Positions 17,812-26,704 of a stretch of DNA of 64,000 bases are shown in pieces. This DNA comes from Oculatella sp. LEGE 06141 (lineage in GTDB: Bacteria; Cyanobacteriota; Cyanobacteriia; Elainellales; Elainellaceae), in NCBI RefSeq assembly GCF_015207605.1, contig NZ_JADEWO010000004.1, positions 186,001 to 250,000 on the forward strand, written 5' to 3'. Within the stretch, counting starts at the first letter, position 1; every line of letters begins with the position of its first letter. The notes below the pieces were generated by a model that saw only the letters and a list, made by a program, of their open reading frames with translations, did not search any database and was not told the DNA's origin. Both the position numbers and the translations under genes were made by a program.

Positions 17812-18513
17812 TCAATCACAGACGGTAAACATGACTAAATTGCCATTGACATAGTAGTAAGCATCAGAACAGTATCCCAGACTGCTAACGTCGAGGCTGG
17901 TTGGTTTTCCCTGCTCATCCATTTGAATCGCTCGCCAATGGTCGATCGCAGGTTTCGATAAATACACATTGCGAGCCGTGTCAGTGAGGGGGCTATACTC
18001 ACGGTTTGCTAACCCTTCCGAGCCGGGGCGTTTGAAGTTCAAAGAGATATAGACACTGCCCGCTTCGGTGTCTGCGAGCGGTTCAAATTCCTTAAGAACC
18101 AGTGGTTTAAACGTGCCATTTCCCTGATTCAGAGCCAACTGGACGCGGAAACTGGACGTCTTGTCATCGACTAACAACAGCGCATAGTCTCGGTCTTTAT
18201 CTTCATCAAAATCGGCGGTAAAGATGCTGCACGTTAGATCTTCTGTCGCGTTCTGGTTAAAGTCACGAATAGAAGACACAAAATCAGATTCATCCGCCAA
18301 TCGATATCCAGCAGTGACTTCGGCTAGAGCTTCTGGCAGTTCGCCCTGACACTGCACCTCTGGCAACGGCAACGGTGTGGCGGCGGCTCTAGTTAAAGCC
18401 GCAGACGAAGCAGGTATTTCGGTTGGCGTGGTTGAAACCCCATCTGCTTCACCTGTGAAGCCACAGGCTGTCATCAGGAATGCCATTCCCAACCCGAAAA
18501 TTGTTTTGTTCAT
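17812..18513 (-). CDS. Putative lipoprotein with FG-GAP-like segment
   Basis: 233 residues from the ATG at 18513. The N-terminus MNKTIFGLGMAFLMTACGF is a lipoprotein signal with lipobox LMTAC, so the mature protein should be anchored by Cys17. A Thr/Pro/Ala-rich linker leads to a domain containing FTADFDEDKDRDYALLLVDD and NQGNGTFKPLVL, which resembles one calcium-binding FG-GAP/VCBS-type blade. Four more cysteines occur, two near the C-terminus (LGYCSDAYYY and the final FTVCD). An upstream extension of the frame is possible but would destroy the signal peptide and overlap the next gene. Function unknown. Confidence 0.72.
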   Translation of the reverse strand: MNKTIFGLGMAFLMTACGFTGEADGVSTTPTEIPASSAALTRAAATPLPLPEVQCQGELPEALAEVTAGYRLADESDFVSSIRDFNQNATEDLTCSIFTADFDEDKDRDYALLLVDDKTSSFRVQLALNQGNGTFKPLVLKEFEPLADTEAGSVYISLNFKRPGSEGLANREYSPLTDTARNVYLSKPAIDHWRAIQMDEQGKPTSLDVSSLGYCSDAYYYVNGNLVMFTVCD

Positions 18514-18625
18514 TGCGTCCACTATCCACTCGGCTATATACACACGAACCCAAAGAGCCGCTGCCTGTTCCAAGCAGGCGGCGGCTTGCTGATAAAGCTC
18601 CTGGGAATATCCGGCTCGCCGCTGG

Positions 18626-20236
18626 TTAACCGCTCCATCCAAAAGAAAGGGCTGGGGGAAAGTGACGTGCTTGTAGTTCCTGGCTGGAGGTTTCCTGGTC
18701 GAGGGCGTGAATCACTTTATGGTAGATATCGTCTGCTTCTTGAGGCGACTTGCCAATGCTGGTCAGCCCCAGTTTGCCAAACTCGGACAGGCAACCCATC
18801 AAATGAAACACGGTTCCTGTTTCGGAGGTGCTGTCAAAGTGCAGCCCGTGATGGGCAATGACTTCCATTAAGTCGTTTGGCAGCAGGCCATGATAGTGAT
18901 CGCGTTGCAGATTATCGGTTGCAATATAGTATCTGGGGCTGCCGTGGTGGTTGTAAAACAAACCCGTTTCCTGGTCGTAGCAACCGTTGGTCAACAGCTT
19001 GAGTGTCATAAACGGATGGGTGGTGCCGCCTTTCCGCAGGTTGATTTCGATCGCCTGCAACTCCCACTCGTTACCCGGTCGTCCGGGTTGCCGGACGGCA
19101 ACAAAATCCAGGCTAAAACGTTCCAATGCTCCCTTTGCTGCCAGGTTTCGACCCACACTTAGCCCATATTCCTGAAGCTGCAAGCGGTAGCATTCATCTG
19201 CTGGAAAACGACATCCCAGGAAGATTTGTCCATCTGGCCCGCCCAAAATTTGGTCATGGGTAGACAGGATTTCCACTTCTCCGGTGGGTGTGATGCGCCC
19301 CTGCACGCTGGGCGATCGCTTTTCGTCTCCCTCAATAAACGCTTCCACGATCGCGCCTAATTCTGGAACGCGCCCGCCAAAGTTGCTCCATGTTTCCGTA
19401 TCGCATTGAAAACTGAGCTGTTCGAAGCGATCGAGCAACAGAGATGCCCGTTCCCGTGATGAAACCAGGCCAGGTGCAACATGCTGTAACGGCCTCAGGT
19501 CGAGCAGGGCATTGCCTTCTCCAGAAAAGCCTTCATTGAGCTTGACAACCATGCGCTTTAAAGTCGGTTGCCGTTCCCACAAATCGGCAGCGGCGGCGGC
19601 CAGGTCTTCTGCTGTCCACATCAATTCGCTGCCGTCTGGGTGAGGAATGTTGCTTTCTGCAAAAATCTGACGGCTACCGCTCTTCGTACCCCAGTGCAGC
19701 AAGTCGGGATCGACTGCCAGCATGGGAATCCCTAACTGCACCGCTAAATCGCGTTCCAGCGAGGTGGAGTTAAAGCAGACCATGTACGCCTTGTCTACCC
19801 GAATCGCCTGCCGCAGCCGTGCCATCAAGCGGGGACGTTCCAAAATCTTCTGTGTTAGCGACTTAAACGACGAATCGTAGGTTGAAAGCAGCAGCAGGCG
19901 ATCGCGCGCATGGGAGAACGGGATTCCCGGCAACAGTTGCAGGTAGTAGTCAATAATATGCGAGTGGATGGGCTGGGACGTAACATACACCACTCGGCTG
20001 TACGGGTTTCGCAGCCGCATAAGCGAGAACAGCAGTCGCTCTTCGTAGTGATGAATGCCCTGAACTTTACGCAGTTCACGCTGATCCAGGCTCAGAGATG
20101 GGATCACCAAAATATCGCAATCTTCTCGATCAAGCTCATCGGCAGCGTGCCAACGTGCCCGCAGTTGCTCCTGGAGTTGGCGAAACCGCTCCACCTGCTC
20201 TGGATGTGCCGCCGTGGAAACTGTCAAACCTTGCAT
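18626..20236 (-). CDS. ATP-grasp ligase related to peptide ligase PGM1
   Basis: 536 residues. The first ~200 residues form a cyanobacteria-type N-terminal domain (DCDILVIPSLSLD, YSRVVYVTSQPIHSHIIDYY). An ATP-grasp core follows: KRMVVKLNEGFSGEGNALLDL (nucleotide-binding lysine and glycine loop), VEAFIEGDEKRSPSVQ and the metal-binding AIEINLRKGGTTHP near residue 400. This pattern matches PGM1-related ligases; PGM1 joins an unusual amino acid to a peptide in pheganomycin biosynthesis. In cyanobacteria the substrate is unknown and no other peptide-biosynthesis gene is nearby. Carboxylate-amine ligase activity is inferred from the fold. Confidence 0.8.
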   Translation of the reverse strand: MQGLTVSTAAHPEQVERFRQLQEQLRARWHAADELDREDCDILVIPSLSLDQRELRKVQGIHHYEERLLFSLMRLRNPYSRVVYVTSQPIHSHIIDYYLQLLPGIPFSHARDRLLLLSTYDSSFKSLTQKILERPRLMARLRQAIRVDKAYMVCFNSTSLERDLAVQLGIPMLAVDPDLLHWGTKSGSRQIFAESNIPHPDGSELMWTAEDLAAAAADLWERQPTLKRMVVKLNEGFSGEGNALLDLRPLQHVAPGLVSSRERASLLLDRFEQLSFQCDTETWSNFGGRVPELGAIVEAFIEGDEKRSPSVQGRITPTGEVEILSTHDQILGGPDGQIFLGCRFPADECYRLQLQEYGLSVGRNLAAKGALERFSLDFVAVRQPGRPGNEWELQAIEINLRKGGTTHPFMTLKLLTNGCYDQETGLFYNHHGSPRYYIATDNLQRDHYHGLLPNDLMEVIAHHGLHFDSTSETGTVFHLMGCLSEFGKLGLTSIGKSPQEADDIYHKVIHALDQETSSQELQARHFPPALSFGWSG

Positions 20237-20604
20237 ATTATCAGCCTCACTCTGCCCAACAATGGAATAGGCAAGCTAAACGAGCTAAAAAGGACTCAAT
20301 TAGTCAACTGTCTACTAACAACCGTTACTAGCCTTCTGCTTGACGCATCCGCTGTTTGTAACGCTGAATTTCGTTTCTTAGACTACTCGGACGTATATTT
20401 GTGATTCTACTCAGTCGATCGCCAGGTCATCTGCTACCTTGGGGCAGAAAAGTGCTGTAGTTTACCCCTTGCTACTGTATTAGAGGGATAAATTCCGCCC
20501 AATTGCTGTAATTCGTTGTAATCAGCGCGATCGACGCGATTTGAGCAACTTGTAACTTTAATTTTTCTCAATATTTTTTTACATTCCCTCTGCTTAAACA
20601 GCGT
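20237..20604. other. Intergenic region between divergent genes
   Basis: About 370 bases between the ATP-grasp and WD40 genes. The end near the WD40 gene is AT-rich (TTTTTCTCAATATTTTTTTACATT), consistent with a promoter. No specific element could be defined. Confidence 0.4.
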
Positions 20605-21750
20605 ATGGTTGAAATTCAATTGGCTCGGTTGCCCTGGTTAGGTCGCAGCCGCTGGTATATCGCCCTATGGATTGCTGCCGTATGTGCTGGCGCGATCGCC
20701 ACTCCTGCAACCGCAGGCGCTTTGCCCCATGTTTCCCAACGGGAGGCGATCGCTCAAACGGCTTCACCTCCAGTTAAAACCTGGGCAACCGCTCGGTTAG
20801 TTCGTACCATCGTCAATCCAGGACTGGTGACTGGAAGCAGTAACGTCATTGCTGTAAGCCCTGATAATCGCATGGTCGCCAGCGCAATGGCCACTAACCC
20901 GCAAGAATATGCCGACGCGGTTCGCGTTTGGGAGATAGACACAAAGCGAGTGCTTTACACCTTATTGGGGCACCGTCCGTTTGTGAGCGCCGTTGCCTTT
21001 AGTCCCAACGGTCAGTTATTGGCGACTGGAGAATACAATTACGATATCCGAATGCTGGTGATTCGGCTCTGGGATGCCAATACGGGGCAACTACAGCGCA
21101 CCTTACAGCGATCGATACAACCCCAATATCGCAACGGAGCTTTTTATCATAATGCAATTTTGACATTTAACCCGGATGGACGAACCCTGTATAGCACAGC
21201 CACAACGCCCATTATTCAAGAGTGGGATGTTAACACAGGGAGGTTGCGTCGTAGCATTGTGGGTCATCGTGAAGTCATTCGAGCGTTGCGCGTTAGCCCA
21301 GACGGTCGCACGTTGGCGAGTACCCACATAGACGGTAAAATTTCCTGGCTCGATCTCGCAACCGGGCAGGTTATGCAGACGCTCACAGGAGGCTTAGACG
21401 GCTTTGAACTTGCTTTTAGCCTCGATGGTGAGGCATTAACAGGCACCTTTACTTTGACGCGAGATCCAGAAACACAGCTAGAAGAAACTCGGCAAATTAC
21501 AACCTGGAACACCCGCACCGGAGAGATCACTCATTCCATAGGCGGCTTGGCGGGGAGAGATTGGCTCCTTCTTAGCCCTGACCTCCAAACCTTTGCCGCC
21601 GCAGACCATCAGCGCCCGATCCGTTTGTATGATTTACACACTGGACAGCAGATCCGTGCCTTTCGTGGGGCATCCACTAATATTGCGTTTAGTCCTGATG
21701 GTCAGCTCTTTGTGGCGGCCACTGAAACTGGTATCAAGATCTGGCGTTAG
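20605..21750 (+). CDS. Exported WD40-repeat protein, seven blades
   Basis: 381 residues. An N-terminal hydrophobic signal (WYIALWIAAVCAGAIATPATAGA) suggests export. Seven repeat units can be counted from the SPDG-type and WD-type motifs: IAVSPDNRMVAS, VAFSPNGQLLATG with IRLWDANTG, LTFNPDGRTLYS with IQEWDVNTG, LRVSPDGRTLAS, a degenerate FSLDGEALTG unit, LLSPDLQTFAA with IRLYDLHTG, and IAFSPDGQLFVAA with the final GIKIWR. Seven units make a complete beta-propeller, a protein-binding scaffold. Partner unknown. Not linked to another gene; the next gene converges on it. Confidence 0.85.
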   Translation: MVEIQLARLPWLGRSRWYIALWIAAVCAGAIATPATAGALPHVSQREAIAQTASPPVKTWATARLVRTIVNPGLVTGSSNVIAVSPDNRMVASAMATNPQEYADAVRVWEIDTKRVLYTLLGHRPFVSAVAFSPNGQLLATGEYNYDIRMLVIRLWDANTGQLQRTLQRSIQPQYRNGAFYHNAILTFNPDGRTLYSTATTPIIQEWDVNTGRLRRSIVGHREVIRALRVSPDGRTLASTHIDGKISWLDLATGQVMQTLTGGLDGFELAFSLDGEALTGTFTLTRDPETQLEETRQITTWNTRTGEITHSIGGLAGRDWLLLSPDLQTFAAADHQRPIRLYDLHTGQQIRAFRGASTNIAFSPDGQLFVAATETGIKIWR

Positions 21751-21798
21751 TGCAAAACTGTTAATGCAAAATCATAGAGGCATTTAGCGTCAATGGCT

Positions 21799-23106
21799 CT
21801 ACTGTTCCATTTCGCTCACCGCTTTCGGCACACCGTCTGTCAGTATTTCGTACCCGGTTGATGTCACCAGCACATCATCCTCAATTCGTATCCCAATGCC
21901 GTGCCAACGCGGATCAACCTCTGGTTGCCCGTCTACTGGCTTGATCGTAGGAGAAATGTAAATTCCCGGCTCAATTGTTGTTACCTGTCCTGGTTCCAGC
22001 GTGTGAGCTGTCTCGCCATGCTGGTACACACCAACATCATGCACATCCAACCCCAACCAGTGCCCGGTTTTGTGCATGTAGAAGGGTTTATATTTCTCCT
22101 CTTTGATAATGTCTTCGCGATCGCCCCTTAATAACCCCAAATCGATCAACCCGTCCACAATTACCCCTACTGCCGTTTCATGAATATGGCTGTAAGGGTT
22201 GCCTGGTTGCACTTGCGCGATCGCCTGCAACTGCGCTTCTAGCACAATTTCGTAAATCGCTTTTTGCTCTGGCGTAAACCTTGCCCCTACAGGAAAGGTG
22301 CGGGTGATATCTGAGTTGTAATATCCATAGGCGCAGCCCGCATCAATTAACAGCAGATCCCCGTCCTGCATTTGGCGATCGTTTTCCGTATAGTGCAACA
22401 CGCAGGCATTGGCACCGGATGCCACAATCGATGGATAAGCCGGACTGGTTGCCCCGTTTAGCCGAAACGTATGCTCAATCTCGGCTTGCACCTGATACTC
22501 ATAGCGTCCCGGTCGAGCAAAATCACGGGCGCGGTTGTGCGCTTCGGCGGCGATCGCGGCAGCGGTTCGCATCAGTTCCAGTTCGGTAGAACTCTTGATT
22601 TGCCGCATAGCGTGCAGCAGCGGCCCCACATCTTCGATCGCCGTTGGTCCTGTTCCTCGTTTGGCATAAGTTGCCATGAACCGCTGCCACTGGGTTAAGA
22701 TTTTGTCGTTGAAGGCGCGATCGCGTCCCAGTCGGTAGTAGATGCGATCGGCTTTCTCAAGATAGTGGGGCAGTTTTTCATCCAACTCCTCAATCGGATA
22801 AACGGCATCTGCACCAAAGCGCTCTTTCGCCGCTTCAACCCCTACTCGATAGCCCGTCCATGTCTCCCGTTCCGGATCTTTGGGCTGCACAAACAGCACA
22901 AAGCGATGCTCTTCGTGGTGGGGAGCCAATACAGCAACGGCCTGCGGTTCGTTGAACCCGGTTAAGTAGTAAAAATCGCTGTCCTGCCGAAAGTTGTACT
23001 CCACGTCGTTATGCATTACTGCCATTGGGGCACTGCGGAAGATGGCAGTACCTTTACCAAGCTGGGTCATCAACTGCTCACGACGCTGGGAGTACTCTGC
23101 TGGCAT
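21799..23106 (-). CDS. pepP: Xaa-Pro aminopeptidase (aminopeptidase P)
   Basis: 435-residue cytosolic metallopeptidase that removes N-terminal residues preceding proline. The N-terminal domain (1-170) is the aminopeptidase P type (NFRQDSDFYYLTGFNEP). The creatinase-like catalytic domain follows with all five dinuclear-metal ligands visible: Asp255 (LIDAG), Asp266 (NSDITRTF), His349 (GHWLGLDVHD), Glu379 (TIEPGIY) and Glu409 (RIEDDVL). Length is normal. It lies 63 bp upstream of nothing on its strand except intergenic sequence before the WD40 gene, so probably a single unit. Confidence 0.95.
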   Translation of the reverse strand: MPAEYSQRREQLMTQLGKGTAIFRSAPMAVMHNDVEYNFRQDSDFYYLTGFNEPQAVAVLAPHHEEHRFVLFVQPKDPERETWTGYRVGVEAAKERFGADAVYPIEELDEKLPHYLEKADRIYYRLGRDRAFNDKILTQWQRFMATYAKRGTGPTAIEDVGPLLHAMRQIKSSTELELMRTAAAIAAEAHNRARDFARPGRYEYQVQAEIEHTFRLNGATSPAYPSIVASGANACVLHYTENDRQMQDGDLLLIDAGCAYGYYNSDITRTFPVGARFTPEQKAIYEIVLEAQLQAIAQVQPGNPYSHIHETAVGVIVDGLIDLGLLRGDREDIIKEEKYKPFYMHKTGHWLGLDVHDVGVYQHGETAHTLEPGQVTTIEPGIYISPTIKPVDGQPEVDPRWHGIGIRIEDDVLVTSTGYEILTDGVPKAVSEMEQ

Positions 23107-23169
23107 AGGAATAAGAAATGGAATGTAATTGGCAATACAGGGAGGCGATGAGCCGCACTCATCACTAAC

Positions 23170-23949
23170 TTAGAACCTGTAGCTTAAAACTTCAATCCTG
23201 CTGCCAGAGTCGGGTAAGTCGCTCCGCCCAATAGTGACCGTATCTCCATTGGCACGGCGCACTGGCGTACCGTCCATCGCAGACAAAAACTCGTCGATTG
23301 AAGCAATATTGCAAGCGTTCGCATCGGCAGCTTGCGTCCGGTAATGGGTTGGAATAATCACTTTGGGGTTTAATACCTGAATTGCTGCTTTTGCCTCTTG
23401 AGCGGTATACGCTTTAGGCCCGCCACCAACTGGCAGTAGCAGCACATCCGGGCGACCCAGAAGAATCTGTTGTTCTACCGAAATGGGAGCCGCCGCTCCA
23501 CCCATATGCAGCAGATTGACACCCCCCTGGTTCCAACGCCATGCCACGTTCATGCCAAATCGTCGTCCACCGACGCGATCGTGCTCTGTACTAATGCCTT
23601 GAACCTCTATTCCTTGAACCTCAAAAATGCCAGGTTCAGACAACAGACGTGGACTACCGGGAATCCCTTCAACCACGCCTTCGTCCAGCAAGCGGCTGCT
23701 AATCATCACCAGATCAGTTGCCACCTGAGGCGGACGGTATCCAGCCGTACACCCAATGGGACGATAGGGATTGACCAAAACGCGGCGGCCATTTCCAGTA
23801 AATAGAAAACAGGTATGCCCCAGCGATTGAATCGTGACTGACCCGCTAGCTTGGGCTTGAGCCGGTTGCAGCCGACTGATGATGCCCGTTCCTGCCATCG
23901 CCAAGATTCCTGCCCCTGCATACCGAATGAGTTGTCGCCGCTTCATCAT
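23170..23949 (-). CDS. Tat-exported MBL-fold metallo-hydrolase-like protein
   Basis: 259 residues starting MMKRRQLIRYAGAGILAM: two basic residues, a hydrophobic stretch and PAQAQA suggest a Tat-like signal (RR with a weak consensus). The body resembles UlaG/L-ascorbate-lactonase-like beta-lactamase folds (LGHTCFLFTGNGRRVLVNPY, VATDLVMISSRLLD, NLLHMGG, PDVLLLPVGGGPKAYTAQEA, VIIPTHYRTQ). The canonical HxHxDH motif is missing at the expected place (SSRLLDEG), so metal binding may be altered or lost. The ATG at 23949 is chosen over an upstream TTG. Substrate unknown. Confidence 0.78.
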   Translation of the reverse strand: MMKRRQLIRYAGAGILAMAGTGIISRLQPAQAQASGSVTIQSLGHTCFLFTGNGRRVLVNPYRPIGCTAGYRPPQVATDLVMISSRLLDEGVVEGIPGSPRLLSEPGIFEVQGIEVQGISTEHDRVGGRRFGMNVAWRWNQGGVNLLHMGGAAAPISVEQQILLGRPDVLLLPVGGGPKAYTAQEAKAAIQVLNPKVIIPTHYRTQAADANACNIASIDEFLSAMDGTPVRRANGDTVTIGRSDLPDSGSRIEVLSYRF

Positions 23950-24280
23950 GGTTCTACTTCTCTTATTCAGTCGATTCAACGTCCGTCTTCAACAGTGAAC
24001 TTGCAGCCGTTATGGTTTGAGGGCTTCAGCGCTATGTGGTTGAATTGCATAGTGACAACGGCTTGACGCTTGCAGCCAAAATAGCAACTCCTAGCTTACA
24101 GCGATTTCTGCCACCCGCTCACCGATTCCGGTGGACTCATCGACGGGCAACAGGGACGTTCAGTTTCCAGAATGGGTCAGCATCAGTCAGGGAAATAGAG
24201 TTTTGTCTCTCTCCCTTGTCCTGATGTTATGCAGGATGAGGCGGTCAGGGCACCAATCGCACGTTAATCGGCTAATTCGG
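23950..24280. other. Intergenic region with an imperfect hairpin
   Basis: About 330 bases between the MBL-fold gene and trpG, both on the minus strand. Within it, 24181-24226 folds as a three-part stem (CATCAG/CTGATG, then AGGGA/TCCCT, then AGAG/CTCT) with a TTTTGT loop, about 55 bp past the trpG stop. It has no T-run, so it may be a 3' stabilising structure rather than a terminator. Nothing else is recognisable. Confidence 0.45.
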
Positions 24281-24916
24281 TTATGACATCGCTACCGCAG
24301 ACGGCTGTTCATGGTTCGGCTGGCGGTGTTCTAGCGATCGCAAAAAATTTCGCAGCAGATCTTTGCCAGACTCCGTCAAAATACTTTCTGGATGGAACTG
24401 AACCCCCTCCACATGGGGATACTCGCGATGGCGCACTCCCATAATTGTGCCGTCTTCTACCCAGGCCGTGATTTCTAAGATCTCGGGACAGGTTTGTGCC
24501 TCAATTACCAGGCTGTGATAGCGCGTAGCAACCAGCGGATTTTCAACCCCTGCAAATACCCCAATGCCTTTGTGCTGTACCTGAGAGGTTTTCCCGTGCA
24601 TCAGCTCTGGTGCAGAGGTGATGGTGCCACCAAACACTTGACCGATACTCTGATGCCCCAGGCAAACCCCCAGGATTGGCATAGAAGGCCCAAAGGTTTC
24701 AATCAGGTCAAGAGAAATGCCAGCATCCTCTGGACGACCGGGGCCTGGAGAAATCACGATGCCATCCGGTTGTAGCGCTCGAATTTCATCCAGGGTAATT
24801 TGGTCGTTGCGGTACACCAAAATCTCGGATGCGACAGGTAGCTCTGCCCCCAATTCCCCTAAATACTGCACCAGGTTATAGGTAAAGCTGTCGTAATTAT
24901 CAATAACAAGAATCAT
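24281..24916 (-). CDS. trpG: Anthranilate/aminodeoxychorismate synthase glutaminase (TrpG/PabA)
   Basis: 211-residue class I glutamine amidotransferase subunit. It supplies ammonia from glutamine to chorismate for anthranilate (tryptophan) and possibly p-aminobenzoate (folate). The N-terminus [20 protein letters not shown] and [12 protein letters not shown] are diagnostic; the catalytic triad is Cys85 (GVCLGHQ), His175 and Glu177 (QFHPES). Cyanobacteria often have a single amphibolic copy. It is downstream of dgkA and ybeY on the same strand, an order I recall from other cyanobacteria. Confidence 0.94.
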   Translation of the reverse strand: MILVIDNYDSFTYNLVQYLGELGAELPVASEILVYRNDQITLDEIRALQPDGIVISPGPGRPEDAGISLDLIETFGPSMPILGVCLGHQSIGQVFGGTITSAPELMHGKTSQVQHKGIGVFAGVENPLVATRYHSLVIEAQTCPEILEITAWVEDGTIMGVRHREYPHVEGVQFHPESILTESGKDLLRNFLRSLEHRQPNHEQPSAVAMS

Positions 24917-25005
24917 TGGGAATGGTTAATGGGTTGAACATTAGGATCACTGCAAGCTTGGCGGATTTTGAACCAGTTGGCGACTTGCCCTATGTCGTCT
25001 GTATG

Positions 25006-25461
25006 TTAAAGAGTCGTTTGCACCAGCTCAAACAAAGGCGGCAGCAACAGCACACTAGCCACCAGGATAGCTACAAAGGCTGAAACCAGGACGGCACCTG
25101 CCGCACAGTCTTTAGCAATCTTGGCGAGTTCGTGATAAGTCTGCTTGACGGTGAGATCTACTACGGATTCAAGGGCGGTGTTCAACAACTCCATGGTCAA
25201 AACCGCTCCGATCGTTAACCCGATAATGCAAACTTCAATCGAGCTGAGGTGGAGCAACATGCTGAGCGCGATCGCCAGCGTGCCCACGGTTAGATGAATT
25301 CGGAAATTTCGCTGTGTGGTGAAGGCGTAGCTTAACCCAGCCCAGGCATAGGTGAAACTAACCATTAAGTTAGAAGCGACCTGCCAGGAGAGCGTGCGGT
25401 TAGGCTTAACAAGCCGGGTGTGAGGCAAATTCTCTGTCGAAACTTCTGGAGACATAGACAT
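25006..25461 (-). CDS. dgkA: Diacylglycerol kinase family membrane protein
   Basis: About 151 residues of the small integral-membrane DAGK family, which phosphorylates diacylglycerol or undecaprenol at the inner membrane. The conserved block NFRIHLTVGTLAIALSMLLH is followed by IGAVLTMELLNTALESVVDL, where the Glu and Asn residues form the active site, and KDCAAGAVLVSAFVA. Three membrane helices are visible. An N-terminal extension of about 30 hydrophilic residues precedes the core. The ATG at 25461 is used; in-frame GTG and a further ATG lie within nine bases. Gram-positive-type members prefer undecaprenol, and the substrate here is not certain. Confidence 0.9.
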   Translation of the reverse strand: MSMSPEVSTENLPHTRLVKPNRTLSWQVASNLMVSFTYAWAGLSYAFTTQRNFRIHLTVGTLAIALSMLLHLSSIEVCIIGLTIGAVLTMELLNTALESVVDLTVKQTYHELAKIAKDCAAGAVLVSAFVAILVASVLLLPPLFELVQTTL

Positions 25462-25615
25462 CACTAATAAGCAAACAACAGCGGCTACGTTGAAACAGAA
25501 GTGTATTAATAGAACGTTGTAATGTTTATAACTTCGGTATCAGCAGCAAACTTTTTAGAAAATAGCTGAGTTAACCCATGTTACAACCTACCTCACCCTG
25601 GTCAACGTTTTCCTC

Positions 25616-26251
25616 CTACTCATAGTCAGCCTTGAAGCCAACTAGCTGTAGTAACTCTTTCTGCTGCATTAACATGCAGGTTAAGCTGGCTTCATCCGGA
25701 TGATCCCACCCTAGCAAGTGAAGTAAGGCGTGAGCCGCCAGCCAAACTAGCTCCTGCTCCAGGGAATGCTCCTGTTGCTGAGCTTGACGATAGGCCGTTT
25801 CTACAGAAATAACAATGTCACCCAGATACAACGGTGTTGCGCTCTGAAGCTCTTCTGGTAAAGGATACTCCGCTTCTAACGCAGCAAAGGCTAAAACGTC
25901 GGTAGCCTGATTTTTCTGACGATATTGCTGGTTTAAGCGGCTAATTTCTCGATCGTCTGTTAACCGCAGAGTAAGTTCATACGCTGGAGCCGATGGGCGA
26001 TCGCTCGACAAATGCTCTAGCCAACGGCAAAACCATCCTTCCCATGCCGCTTCCGAAACAGGTGCAGAGGTCAACCTGTTTAAACCAACTAAACCAACCT
26101 CTCCTGATGACCTTGCTTCGAGCCAGTTTGTTTCCAGGCGAGTGGCCTGTGTTTCTGGCTCAGGGCTATCTGTACCGTCATCTATGGATGAATCTGCAAA
26201 AAAATAATCCTGCACATTGACTTCGATCTGTACAGGATGGGTTTCTAGCAT
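25616..26251 (-). CDS. ybeY: Endoribonuclease YbeY
   Basis: 211-residue single-strand endoribonuclease involved in 16S rRNA 3'-end maturation and ribosome quality control. The zinc motif is present: His174, His178 and His184 in [12 protein letters not shown], preceded by TDVLAFA and LGDIVIS, which are conserved in the family. The first ~80 residues are a longer, acidic N-terminal extension than in E. coli YbeY (about 155 residues). The start ATG is followed after ten bp upstream by the DUF3285 gene stop, so the two are probably co-transcribed. Confidence 0.93.
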   Translation of the reverse strand: MLETHPVQIEVNVQDYFFADSSIDDGTDSPEPETQATRLETNWLEARSSGEVGLVGLNRLTSAPVSEAAWEGWFCRWLEHLSSDRPSAPAYELTLRLTDDREISRLNQQYRQKNQATDVLAFAALEAEYPLPEELQSATPLYLGDIVISVETAYRQAQQQEHSLEQELVWLAAHALLHLLGWDHPDEASLTCMLMQQKELLQLVGFKADYE

Positions 26252-26260
26252 CGCTTTTCC

Positions 26261-26509
26261 TTACCGAGTCAAATAGGCTAACCCAACCAGGAGTCCTAAT
26301 AGCCCCACTGTGGTCAGGGTGAAATGAAACAATGACTTGCCGCCCTTCCGCACCATATTACGCATGGCTAGCTTGACATAGCTAGGCTGAGGCTGGGACG
26401 TAGATTGGGTTGACGGCATCTCTGCTCCTGGTGACTCAGGGGCGATTGCACCCGACTGACGATCAACAGATTCTGCTGATGCTTCAGGAACGTTGGAAGG
26501 TTGACTCAT
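26261..26509 (-). CDS. DUF3285 small membrane protein
   Basis: 82 residues. The N-terminal half is Ser/Pro/Glu-rich; the C-terminal half is the DUF3285 signature SYVKLAMRNMVRKGGKSL followed by a single membrane helix (TLTTVGLLGLLVGLAYLTR). The family is small and confined to cyanobacteria as far as I recall. It ends 9 bp before the ybeY start, so translation of the two is probably coupled. Function unknown. Confidence 0.86.
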   Translation of the reverse strand: MSQPSNVPEASAESVDRQSGAIAPESPGAEMPSTQSTSQPQPSYVKLAMRNMVRKGGKSLFHFTLTTVGLLGLLVGLAYLTR

Positions 26510-26704
26510 GAACCAAATCTCAGCTCAACAGATCACCGATCGATGCATGGGAACCACTGCAAAACTGGCTCTCCCAGGACATCGCACTTTCAATGTAACA
26601 AGCGGTTAAAAGATTGACTACCACCCTAAGACATTTGGCTGACCGCCCTGAGAGCAGGCCGGGAACTGGCCGCAGGGGCAAAGACGTTGCAATAGGGCGA
26701 TCGC

